This document shows positions 57,248-64,000 of a stretch of DNA of 64,000 nucleotides, in pieces (the first letter of the stretch is position 1; each line of letters opens with the position of its first letter). Source of the stretch: Saccharomonospora azurea NA-128 (GTDB taxonomy: Bacteria > Actinomycetota > Actinomycetes > Mycobacteriales > Pseudonocardiaceae); contig NZ_CM001466.1 of NCBI RefSeq assembly GCF_000231055.2, forward strand, positions 2,812,643-2,876,642. Direction: 5' to 3'. The notes beneath the pieces were generated by a model. The model searched no databases. It had not been told where the DNA came from and worked only from the letters and a program-made list of their open reading frames with translations. Made by a program: the position numbers and the translations under genes.

Positions 57248-57278
57248 GCATCCTGCCACCTGGATGCGCTAATGCGCA
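57248..57278 (-). promoter_or_regulatory. Overlapping inverted repeats upstream of the amino-acid ABC operon
   Basis: GCATCC (57248-57253) can pair with GGATGC (57262-57267), and TGCGC (57265-57269) with GCGCA (57274-57278). The two repeats share bases, so as RNA they are mutually exclusive; as DNA the second is a short operator-like palindrome (TGCGC-TAAT-GCGCA). They lie 38 nt upstream of the binding-protein start. A weak suggestion of local regulation. Confidence 0.3.
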
Positions 57279-57313
57279 GCATCGCCTTCGTTACAGACCT
57301 GTTGCAACGCGAG

Positions 57314-58741
57314 TCAGCTCGTGGCGTGAGCGTCCAACACGGTGGCCACCGTCTCGGTGACCCGCTGCGCGTGGTCGAGGTGCAACCACTCGTCGGGCAC
57401 GTGGGCGTTCGAGTCCGGCCCGAGCGCACCCGTGACCACGAACTGCGCCTCCGGGTACTTCTCGCCGAGCAGTCCCATGAACGGGATCGACCCGCCGAGG
57501 CCGACGTTGCCCCATGGCTTGCCGAAGATCCGGTCGCTGGCGTGCTCCAGGGCCTTCGTCAGCCACGGAGCCGGTTCGGGCGCGTTCCAGCCGTCGGCGG
57601 CCTCGACGCCGGAGAGCTCCACGGTCGCGTCGTACGGGACGTCGGTGGTGAGCGCCTTGGTGATCGCGTCGAGCGCGGCCTGCGAGTCCGCGGTCGGGGG
57701 AAGCCGGAAGCTGAGCGCCAGCGTGGTGCTCGTCCGCAGCACGTTGCCCGCCTCGGCGGGATCGGGCATCCCGGACGCCCCGATGATCGACAGGCTCGGC
57801 CGCCAGGTGTTGTTGAGCAGCAACTCCACCTCGTCGTCCACCACCGGCTTGGTGGAGGCGTGCCACGGCGTCGTGCCGAGGATCGAGCCGGGAACGGCCT
57901 CGATGGTCTCCCTGGCCTCGGCGACGCGGTTGGCCGGGATCTCGACGTTGCACTCGGCGAGCCTGATCTCGCCGGTCTCGGAGTTCTCCAGCCGGTCGAG
58001 CAACGTGCGGAGCACCCGGAACGAGCTGGGCACGATCCCGCTGGCCATGCCCGAGTGCTGGGCGGTGTCGAGCACCCGCACCGTCACATGGACCTGCGCC
58101 AGCCCGCGCAGGCTCGTGGTCAACCACAGCCGCTCGTAGTCGTTGCCGCCCGAGTCGAGGCACACCACGAGCGACACCTCGCCGAGCCGGTCGGAGAGGT
58201 GGTCGAGGTAGGCGGGCAGGTCGGGGCTGCCCGACTCCTCACCGGTCTCCAGCAGCACCACGATGCGCGCGTGGGAGCCGCCCGCCTCGCGCACCGCCGC
58301 GAGAGCGGTCGCCGCCGCGTAGCCCGCGTAGCCGTCGTCGGCGGAGCCCCGCCCGTAGAGCCGACCGTCCCGCACCACCGGAGTCCACGGGCCCAGCCCC
58401 TCGGACCAGCCGCCCAGCGGGGGCTGCTTGTCGAGGTGCCCGTACATCAGGACGGTGCCCTTGTCCTGCGCGCCCTCGGTGGCGGGGACGTCGAGGAGGA
58501 GCACCGGGCTGCGGCCGGGCAGGCGCACGACGTCGACGGTCGCGCCGGGGAGGTCGCGCTCGACGAACCACGCCCGGACGTGCTCCACGGCCGCGTCGAG
58601 GTGTCCGGTCTCGGCCCAGTCCGGGTCGAACGCGGGCGACAGCGCCGGAATCGAGACGAGCGTCGACAAGCTGGGCAGGACGTCGTCGGCCCACATCCGA
58701 CGCACTGAGTTCTTCACGCTTTCCAGTTCCACGGAGCCCAT
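57314..58741 (-). CDS. M20 family metallopeptidase (dipeptidase-like)
   Basis: A 475-residue zinc peptidase of the M20 dipeptidase/carnosinase branch. It shows GTVLMYGHLDKQPPLGGW (first metal His-x-Asp), GRGSADDGYAGYA (bridging Asp), LLETGEESGSPDLP (catalytic Glu pair) and VCLDSGGND. The C-terminal metal ligand sits in EWLHLDHAQRV. It should cleave dipeptides in the cytosol. The adjacent amino-acid importer operon on the same strand, 103 nt away, may be functionally related. The ATG at 58741 follows GGCAGG. Confidence 0.93.
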   Translation of the reverse strand: MGSVELESVKNSVRRMWADDVLPSLSTLVSIPALSPAFDPDWAETGHLDAAVEHVRAWFVERDLPGATVDVVRLPGRSPVLLLDVPATEGAQDKGTVLMYGHLDKQPPLGGWSEGLGPWTPVVRDGRLYGRGSADDGYAGYAAATALAAVREAGGSHARIVVLLETGEESGSPDLPAYLDHLSDRLGEVSLVVCLDSGGNDYERLWLTTSLRGLAQVHVTVRVLDTAQHSGMASGIVPSSFRVLRTLLDRLENSETGEIRLAECNVEIPANRVAEARETIEAVPGSILGTTPWHASTKPVVDDEVELLLNNTWRPSLSIIGASGMPDPAEAGNVLRTSTTLALSFRLPPTADSQAALDAITKALTTDVPYDATVELSGVEAADGWNAPEPAPWLTKALEHASDRIFGKPWGNVGLGGSIPFMGLLGEKYPEAQFVVTGALGPDSNAHVPDEWLHLDHAQRVTETVATVLDAHATS

Positions 58742-59125
58742 CGTGCCACCTGCCCCCGACAGTGTCGTTGGTCACATTTCCGTGGTCTGGGTGGCGAGGC
58801 GGGCGACGGCGAGAGCCGCGTCCGCACCCTCTCGTGCACCACCACGGCGAGCGGGATGCCACTGGTCCCGTCGTTGCTCGCGAATGCGACTTTCGGCTGT
58901 TGCAACGTCGGTCTTCCGAGCATTTCCGCAGTTCAGAACGCTGACACCCACAACGAATCGGCTTCGGGGGCTCTCCACAACGGCCGTTTCCGTGCCAGGA
59001 TGAGCGCGTGAACCGTCACCGCCGACGGTCATCCAGCGCTGCGGACCCAGTTGCGCACCCCGGTGGCCGGCGGCGCGTCGCACGCCGCCACAAGCGGTCG
59101 TGCGGCACGACACCAAGGAGATGCG
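58742..59125. other. Intergenic region upstream of the 2-oxoacid dehydrogenase operon
   Basis: This 384-nt stretch between divergent genes shows no frame with convincing coding features on either strand. It must hold promoters for the peptidase (minus) and the E1alpha gene (plus). AAGGAG at 59115-59120 is the E1alpha ribosome-binding site. I see no clear operator palindrome and no Lrp-type regulator gene. Confidence 0.6.
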
Positions 59126-60337
59126 ATGTCGTCCCCAGAACAGTGGACGCGCCCGCAATCTGGCGCCGGATCGGCCGCGACAGCGGCGCAGCCGTCCCCG
59201 GAGCAGGTGATAGCGGGCTTGCGTGCGACCACCGAAGGCGGAGCTGAGTTGACTCAGCTCCTCAACCCCGAAGGCGAGCGCCTGCCGTCGGCGCAGTTCG
59301 ACCCGTACGTCGCCGACATCGATGACGAGGCCTTGCGCGGGCTGTACCGCGACATGGTGCTCGTTCGGCGGGCCGACCGCGAGTCCAACGCCATGCAGCG
59401 GCAAGGCCAGCTGGGCATCTGGGTGCCGCTGCTCGGCCAGGAGGCCGCCCAGGTCGGGTCCGGCCGGGCGCTGAAGCCGCAGGACATGGCGTTTCCCAGC
59501 TACCGCGAGCACGGCGTCGCCTACACCCGCGGTGTGGACTTCAAGGACCTGCTGGGCATCTTCCGCTGCACCGACCACAGCAGCTGGGACTTCCAGCGGC
59601 ACCGGTTCCACCCGTACACCATCGTGATCGGCAACCAGGTACTGAACGCCGCCGGCTACGCGATGGGGCAGAAGTTCGAGGGCAAGGTCGGCGACGATCC
59701 CGACGCCGAGGCCACGATCTGCTACTTCGGTGACGGCGCCACCAGCCAGGGCGACGTCCACGAGGGTTTCGTGTGGGCCGCCGTGTACGACGCGCCGCTG
59801 GTGTTCTTCTGCCAGAACAACCAGTGGGCCATCTCCGAACCCACCGAACGCCAGTCGCGGTTGCCGCTCTACCAGCGGGCCCGCGGTTACGGCTTCCCCG
59901 GCATCCGCGTCGACGGCAACGACGTGCTCGGCTGCCTGGCGGTGACCCGCTGGGCGCTGGACGAGTGCCGCAGGGGCAACGGCCCGGTACTGATCGAGGC
60001 CTTCACCTACCGCATGGACGCCCACACCACCACCGACGACCCGACGCGCTACCGCCTGTCGGACGAGGTGGAGACGTGGAAGCTCAAGGACCCGATCGAG
60101 CGCGTCCGCGTGTACCTGTCGCGCACGGGCGGCGCCGACGCGGCGTTCTTCGACGAGGTCGAGGCCGAGGCCGACCGCTTCGCCGCCGAGCTGCGCGACT
60201 ACTGCTTCAACATGCCCGACCCGCCACCCGAGCGGATCTTCTCCGCCGTCTACGCGGAGCCGTCGCCGCAGCTGGAGGCCCAGCGCGAGGAGTACCTGTC
60301 CTACCTTGCCGGCTTCGCCGACGGAGGTGATCGTTGA
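59126..60337 (+). CDS. bkdA: Branched-chain 2-oxoacid dehydrogenase E1, alpha subunit
   Basis: The 403-residue thiamine-diphosphate enzyme decarboxylates a branched-chain 2-oxoacid or pyruvate. The TPP/Mg motif is GDGATSQGDVHEG at residues 202-214 followed by NNQWAISEP, and YRMDAHTTTDDPTRYR carries the phosphorylation-loop-like region. The ATG at 59126 is 5 nt after AAGGAG. The TGA overlaps the next gene (TGATG). Relatives supply branched acyl-CoA starters for fatty acids; the pairing with E1beta and E2 supports BCKDH or PDH-type activity. Confidence 0.93.
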   Translation: MSSPEQWTRPQSGAGSAATAAQPSPEQVIAGLRATTEGGAELTQLLNPEGERLPSAQFDPYVADIDDEALRGLYRDMVLVRRADRESNAMQRQGQLGIWVPLLGQEAAQVGSGRALKPQDMAFPSYREHGVAYTRGVDFKDLLGIFRCTDHSSWDFQRHRFHPYTIVIGNQVLNAAGYAMGQKFEGKVGDDPDAEATICYFGDGATSQGDVHEGFVWAAVYDAPLVFFCQNNQWAISEPTERQSRLPLYQRARGYGFPGIRVDGNDVLGCLAVTRWALDECRRGNGPVLIEAFTYRMDAHTTTDDPTRYRLSDEVETWKLKDPIERVRVYLSRTGGADAAFFDEVEAEADRFAAELRDYCFNMPDPPPERIFSAVYAEPSPQLEAQREEYLSYLAGFADGGDR

Positions 60338-61383
60338 TGGCCGCGCCCACTCAGCCCGTGAACTCCGCCGAGGCCACCACGGACGGGAGAAACCCCGCCG
60401 TGCAGAAGCTCACCATCGGCAAGGCTCTGAACGCCGGCCTGCGCGCCGCGATGGAAGCCGACGACAAGGTCGTCGTGATGGGCGAGGACGTCGGCAAGCT
60501 CGGCGGCGTCTTCCGCATCACCGACGGCCTTCAGAAGGACTTCGGCGAGCACCGCGTGCTGGACACGCCGCTGGCCGAGTCCGGCATCATCGGCACCGCC
60601 GTGGGCCTCGCCGTACGGGGCTTCCGGCCCGTGTGCGAGATCCAGTTCGAGGGCTTCATCTTCCCCGGCTTCGACCAGATTTCGAGCCAGCTCGCCAAGC
60701 TGCACTACCGCACCCAGGGCGCCATCAAGATGCCCGTCGTGATCCGGGTGCCGTTCGGCGGCGGTATCGGTGCGGTGGAACACCACTCGGAGTCGCCGGA
60801 GTCGCTGTTCTCGCACATCCCGGGCCTGAAGGTCGTGTCGTGCTCCAACGCGGTGGACGCCTACTGGATGATCCAGCAGGCCATCCAGTGCGACGACCCG
60901 GTGTTGCTGTTCGAGCCGAAGAAGCTCTACCACTCCGGTGCGCTCAAGGAACCGGTCGACCCGACGGCCACACCCGACCCGCTGTTCGCCTCCCGCACCC
61001 TGCGACAGGGCACGGCGGCCACCCTGGTGGCCTACGGCCCGTCCGTGCAGGTATGCCTCGCGGCGGCCGACGCGGCGGCCGAGGAGGGCACGTCGCTGGA
61101 GGTCATCGACCTGCGGGCCCTGTCGCCGCTCGACCTGGAGCCGGTGTTCGAGTCGGTGCGCCGCACCGGGCGACTGATCGCCGTGAGCGAGGCGTCGAGC
61201 GAGTCGTCGCTGACCTCCGAGATCGCCGCCCGCGTGCAGCAGGAGTGCTTCTACTCGCTGGAGGCACCGGTGCTGCGGGTGACCGGCTTCGACACGCCGT
61301 ACCCGCCGGCGAAGCTGGAGGAGCACTTCCTGCCCGACCTGGACCGGGTGCTCCACACCGTCGACCGCGCACTGGCCTGGTGA
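60337..61383 (+). CDS. bkdB: Branched-chain 2-oxoacid dehydrogenase E1, beta subunit
   Basis: The 348-residue transketolase-like subunit partners E1alpha. It shows KVVVMGEDVGKLGGVFRIT, LAESGIIGTAVGLAVRGFRPV, EIQFEGFIFPGFDQI and VPFGGGIGAVEHHSE, with the K+ and heterotetramer contacts of the family. The ATG at 60337 overlaps the E1alpha stop, with GGAGGTGATC 8 nt upstream. An extra about 25-residue N-terminal segment before QKLTIGKAL is disordered-looking. Confidence 0.94.
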   Translation: MAAPTQPVNSAEATTDGRNPAVQKLTIGKALNAGLRAAMEADDKVVVMGEDVGKLGGVFRITDGLQKDFGEHRVLDTPLAESGIIGTAVGLAVRGFRPVCEIQFEGFIFPGFDQISSQLAKLHYRTQGAIKMPVVIRVPFGGGIGAVEHHSESPESLFSHIPGLKVVSCSNAVDAYWMIQQAIQCDDPVLLFEPKKLYHSGALKEPVDPTATPDPLFASRTLRQGTAATLVAYGPSVQVCLAAADAAAEEGTSLEVIDLRALSPLDLEPVFESVRRTGRLIAVSEASSESSLTSEIAARVQQECFYSLEAPVLRVTGFDTPYPPAKLEEHFLPDLDRVLHTVDRALAW

Positions 61384-61393
61384 GGGGGAGCGC

Positions 61394-62803
61394 ATGCCCG
61401 AGTACAAGCAGTTTCCCCTCGCCGACACCGCGGAGGGCCTGACCGAGGCCGAGATCCTCGACTGGAAGGTCAAGCCCGGTGACGAGGTGACCGTCAACCA
61501 GATCGTCGTGGAGATCGAGACGGCGAAGGCGGCCGTCGAGCTGCCGATCCCGTGGGCCGGTGTGGTGACCGAGCTCCTGGTCGAGCCGGGCCAGACCGTC
61601 GAGGTGGGCACGCCCATCCTCACGGTCGACGTCGACCCGCACGGCACGGCGAGCGGATCCGCTCCGGCGGCCACGGCGGCCGGTGAGGCGAACGGTGACG
61701 AGGAGGAGATGAAGCCCCTCGTCGGCTACGGCTCCAAGGCGTCGTCGGCCAAGCGCCGGCCCCGCAAGAAGGCGGGCGGGGCACCGAGCACGCCCGCCGC
61801 GCCTCCGGTCGCCGCCGTCGCCACACCGGTGCAGGCCGTGGAGGTCGTGAAGCCTCGTCAACCCGCCGACGACAAGGTCGCCGACACGACACCCGCCGCG
61901 TACGTGCCGTTGGCGAAACCGCCGGTGCGCAAGCTCGCGAAGGAGCTCGGCGTCGACCTGCGCACGGTGACCGGATCCGCCGACGGCGGGGTCATCACGC
62001 GCGAGGACGTGTACCGGGCGGCGGAAGGCGCCACCAACGGTGCCGCCGTGTCCTCCGGCCCGGCGGCGGCGACCGCCGCGCAGGCCGGGTCGTACGACCC
62101 CGCCACGCGCGAACGGCGGGTCCCGATCCGCGGGGTCCGCAAGGCCACCGCCCAGGCCATGGTGAACAGCGCCTACACCGCGCCGCACGTCACGGAGTTC
62201 CTCACCGTCGACGTGACCCCGATGATGGAGCTGCGCGACAAGCTCCGGCGTACGCCGGAGTTCGCCGACGTCAAGCTGACTCCGTTGGCGTTCGCGGCCA
62301 AGGCCGTGTGTCTGGCCGCGACACGCACCCCGGACGTCAACGCGGTGTGGGACGACGCCGCGGGCGAGATCGTCTACAAGGACTACGTCCACCTCGGGAT
62401 CGCGGCGGCCACGCCGCGCGGTCTCGTGGTGCCGAAGGTCCGGGACGCCGACGCCCTGTCCCTGGCGGAGCTGGCCGCGGCCATCGGTGAGCTCACCGCC
62501 ACCGCGCGGGACGGCAAGACGACGCCGGAGGCCATGCTGAACGGCACGTTCACCATCACCAACGTCGGCGTGTTCGGCGTCGACACCGGCACCCCGATCA
62601 TCAACCCCGGAGAGTCGGCCATCCTGGCGCTCGGGGCGATCCGGGACATGCCGTGGGTCGTGGACGGCGAACTCGCCGTGCGCAAGGTGATGCAGCTGTC
62701 GCTCAGCTTCGACCACCGAGTCGTCGACGGGCAGCAGGGCTCGCAGTTCCTCGCCGACGTCGGCGCGCTGCTGGCCGACCCGGCGATGGCGATCACGTAC
62801 TGA
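61394..62803 (+). CDS. bkdC: 2-Oxoacid dehydrogenase E2, dihydrolipoyl acyltransferase
   Basis: The 469-residue core subunit. The N-terminal lipoyl domain carries the lipoylated Lys45 in VEIETAKAAVELP. An Ala/Pro linker of about 100 residues holds a KRRPRKKAGG segment, and the peripheral subunit-binding domain follows (VRKLAKELGVDLRTVTGSADGG). The catalytic domain ends in SFDHRVVDGQQG (His441, Asp445). The operon ends without an E3 gene, so lipoamide dehydrogenase must be encoded elsewhere. A terminator hairpin follows. Confidence 0.95.
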   Translation: MPEYKQFPLADTAEGLTEAEILDWKVKPGDEVTVNQIVVEIETAKAAVELPIPWAGVVTELLVEPGQTVEVGTPILTVDVDPHGTASGSAPAATAAGEANGDEEEMKPLVGYGSKASSAKRRPRKKAGGAPSTPAAPPVAAVATPVQAVEVVKPRQPADDKVADTTPAAYVPLAKPPVRKLAKELGVDLRTVTGSADGGVITREDVYRAAEGATNGAAVSSGPAAATAAQAGSYDPATRERRVPIRGVRKATAQAMVNSAYTAPHVTEFLTVDVTPMMELRDKLRRTPEFADVKLTPLAFAAKAVCLAATRTPDVNAVWDDAAGEIVYKDYVHLGIAAATPRGLVVPKVRDADALSLAELAAAIGELTATARDGKTTPEAMLNGTFTITNVGVFGVDTGTPIINPGESAILALGAIRDMPWVVDGELAVRKVMQLSLSFDHRVVDGQQGSQFLADVGALLADPAMAITY

Positions 62804-62822
62804 CCCGACCGACGCTGTTCAC

Positions 62823-62857
62823 TTCGGCCCGTCGAGGTGTCCCCTCGGCGGGCCGAA
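62823..62857. terminator. Terminator hairpin between E2 and the NUDIX gene
   Basis: A 9-bp stem (TTCGGCCCG at 62823-62831 with 62849-62857) continues through a T-G pair into a 5-bp inner stem (CGAGG/CCTCG). It lies between convergent genes and can stop transcription from both sides. Confidence 0.8.
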
Positions 62858-62865
62858 ACCTGTTC

Positions 62866-63279
62866 TCAGTCCAGCAGGGCGTTCGCGTGCAGGTGGTCGA
62901 GCACGACCCGGCTCGCGAGCGACAGCAGTGACGAGTCGGCGTGGCGGAGCCACCGCACCTCCTCGATCTCGTGGTCGGGCGTGATCGTGCCTTCGTGGTC
63001 GGCGGTGTAGCAGGTCATGCGCACCCGCACGCCGTTGCCGCTGTCGGCGGGGCCGTCGAAGACCCCCACGAGCGACTCGGTGCCCCGCACGACGGTGACC
63101 GAGAGTTCCTCGGCGATCTCGCGGACGAGCGTGTCGACGTCGGCCTCCCCGGGCTCCCGTTTCCCCCCGGGTAGGTAGAAGACGTCCTTGCCCCGCGATC
63201 GGGCGACGAGCACACGGCCGTCCTCGATCCTGATCCACGCCACCTTGTCGATCACCCTGTCGACCGTGTCGCCGGCCAT
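62866..63279 (-). CDS. NUDIX hydrolase
   Basis: A 137-residue NUDIX-fold hydrolase. The NUDIX box GGKREPGEADVDTLVREIAEEL (Gx5Ex7REUxEE) lies at about residues 38-59, giving metal binding and cleavage of a nucleoside diphosphate linked to X. The strand VAWIRIEDGRVLVARSRGKDVFYLPGG precedes it. The ATG at 63279 was chosen for GCGAGG upstream; a GTG at 63297 would add six residues. The substrate is not predictable; MutT-like sanitising is possible. Confidence 0.88.
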   Translation of the reverse strand: MAGDTVDRVIDKVAWIRIEDGRVLVARSRGKDVFYLPGGKREPGEADVDTLVREIAEELSVTVVRGTESLVGVFDGPADSGNGVRVRMTCYTADHEGTITPDHEIEEVRWLRHADSSLLSLASRVVLDHLHANALLD

Positions 63280-63357
63280 GGCCTCGCTGCTGTGCACCGC
63301 AGCAGGCTAAAGCCGTAACCTGGGAGCAAATCGCCCGCCCCACGCGTTGGAACCCAT

Positions 63358-63846
63358 ATGGCCGCCATCTTTCTGCTCTGGGTGATCGCCGAGATCGCCG
63401 CGATCTGGGCCGTCGCGTCGCTCGTCGGCTTCCTCGCCACACTCGGCCTCCTCCTCGCGGGCGCGCTGCTCGGTTCGTGGCTCGCGCGGCGGGAGGGCGG
63501 CAAGGCCGCTCGCGCGGTGATGGACACGGCGAGAGCGGGACGGTCACCGCACCAGGAGGTCACCGACAGCATGCTCGTCGGCCTCGGCGGCTTGTTGATC
63601 TTCGTGCCCGGCTTCGTCAGCGACGTCGCGGGATTGCTGTTGCTGCTCAAGCCCACCCGCAGCGTCGTGCGTCGCGCGTGGATGAAGCGGCTGCAGCGGC
63701 GCGGCCCCGCCATGCGCCCCGGGTTCGGCGGTCCTCGCGCGTCGAGTCGCGTGATCGTGGTCGACAGCGAGGTCGTGGACGAACCCGGCGGGCCCCGGGA
63801 CGAGCGGCGCGACCCTCCACAGCGGCCGGTCATCGAGTCGGAGTGA
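63358..63846 (+). CDS. FxsA family membrane protein
   Basis: A 162-residue protein with three or four helices: IFLLWVIAEIAAIWAVASLVG, LATLGLLLAGALLGSWLARREGGKA and the family hallmark LVGLGGLLIFVPGFVSDVAGLLLLLKPTR. A hydrophilic tail of about 50 residues follows. E. coli FxsA is linked to phage F exclusion; the general role is unknown. The ATG at 63358 follows the NUDIX gene region directly. Confidence 0.9.
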   Translation: MAAIFLLWVIAEIAAIWAVASLVGFLATLGLLLAGALLGSWLARREGGKAARAVMDTARAGRSPHQEVTDSMLVGLGGLLIFVPGFVSDVAGLLLLLKPTRSVVRRAWMKRLQRRGPAMRPGFGGPRASSRVIVVDSEVVDEPGGPRDERRDPPQRPVIESE

Positions 63847-63920
63847 GCGACCGGACACCCGGTGTCAACCACCGGAATCTCCTGCTCAGGTAGCGTTTGG
63901 CCGGACGACGGGAGGTACTG

Positions 63921-64000
63921 GTGGCGCAGGACGTACAGCGCTCGCCCGAACGGGCCAAGCGACTACCCCGACCGGTGCGTGAGAAGCAGATTCTCGACGC
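63921..64000 (+). CDS. TetR family regulator, 5' end only
   Basis: GGAGGT at 63911-63916 precedes a GTG at 63921 by 4 nt. The 26 residues available (AQDVQRSPERAKRLPRPVREKQ, then ILDA) match the N-terminus of TetR regulators, which typically begin with a basic stretch and RxKQIL before the HTH. The rest of the gene lies beyond the right edge, so the assignment is tentative. Confidence 0.6.
   Translation, partial: MAQDVQRSPERAKRLPRPVREKQILD

Overview
The window is a continuous chromosomal stretch from a high-GC actinomycete. The gene content points to the Pseudonocardiaceae, probably Saccharomonospora or a close relative. This rests on the HspR/HAIR heat-shock system, F420-type oxidoreductases, EtfD and FadE5 homologues, the bifunctional-type Dcd, and the abundance of GTG starts. 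The genus is an inference from family resemblance, not a database match. I saw no insertion sequence, prophage, CRISPR array or rRNA gene. There is one tRNA (Gly, CCC). The window begins inside purA and ends inside a TetR-type regulator gene.

Layout: 1-6 kb holds purA, a secreted lipase, an exported HNH-nuclease-like lipoprotein, a DUF3151 gene and class II fructose-bisphosphate aldolase. 5.5-10.5 kb holds a shortened F420-dependent oxidoreductase, an SDR, a PPOX-fold protein, a YciI protein, an ECF-type sigma factor and nagA with a DasR-like site. 10.5-20 kb holds a GlcD-type FAD oxidase, a MarR regulator, a DedA protein, a LacI-controlled pair of kinases, an RNA methyltransferase, pyrE and an SDR. 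20-31 kb is the heat-shock block: clpB, then an AGCS transporter, a flavohaemoprotein with a previously uncalled 15-codon leader ORF, and dnaK-grpE-dnaJ-hspR. HAIR operators (HspR sites) lie at both clpB and dnaK, and clpB also carries a SigH-type promoter.

31-41 kb holds a PEBP-like protein, IclR, an SMR pump with its TetR partner, the EtfD membrane Fe-S oxidoreductase, an orphan DUF742 protein, an AidB-like acyl-CoA dehydrogenase, a CAP-domain protein, dcd and an MpaB-type oxygenase. 41-48 kb holds tRNA-Gly, several small membrane proteins, a phosphatase-like protein, a LuxR regulator and a FadE5-like dehydrogenase. 48-54.6 kb is a minus-strand block of poorly characterised envelope or redox genes: a VanW/YoaR-like protein with a reduced C-terminus, an orphan GroES, an NHL-thioredoxin protein, a 52-residue lipoprotein, and a 784-residue solenoid protein with two membrane spans. 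54.7-64 kb holds an amino-acid ABC transporter, an M20 peptidase, the E1alpha/E1beta/E2 genes of a branched-chain 2-oxoacid dehydrogenase type complex, a NUDIX protein, FxsA and the start of a TetR gene.

Three observations stand out. First, the same 16-bp operator pattern (GACAAC-N4-GTTGTC) overlaps the putative promoters of the secreted lipase and of the MpaB-like oxygenase 39 kb away, suggesting a small shared regulon. Second, a tiny ORF with a perfect ribosome-binding site lies 9 nt before the flavohaemoprotein gene. Third, an F420-dependent oxidoreductase appears to have lost about 80 residues by an in-frame deletion. All functional statements are sequence-based inference; no searches were run.
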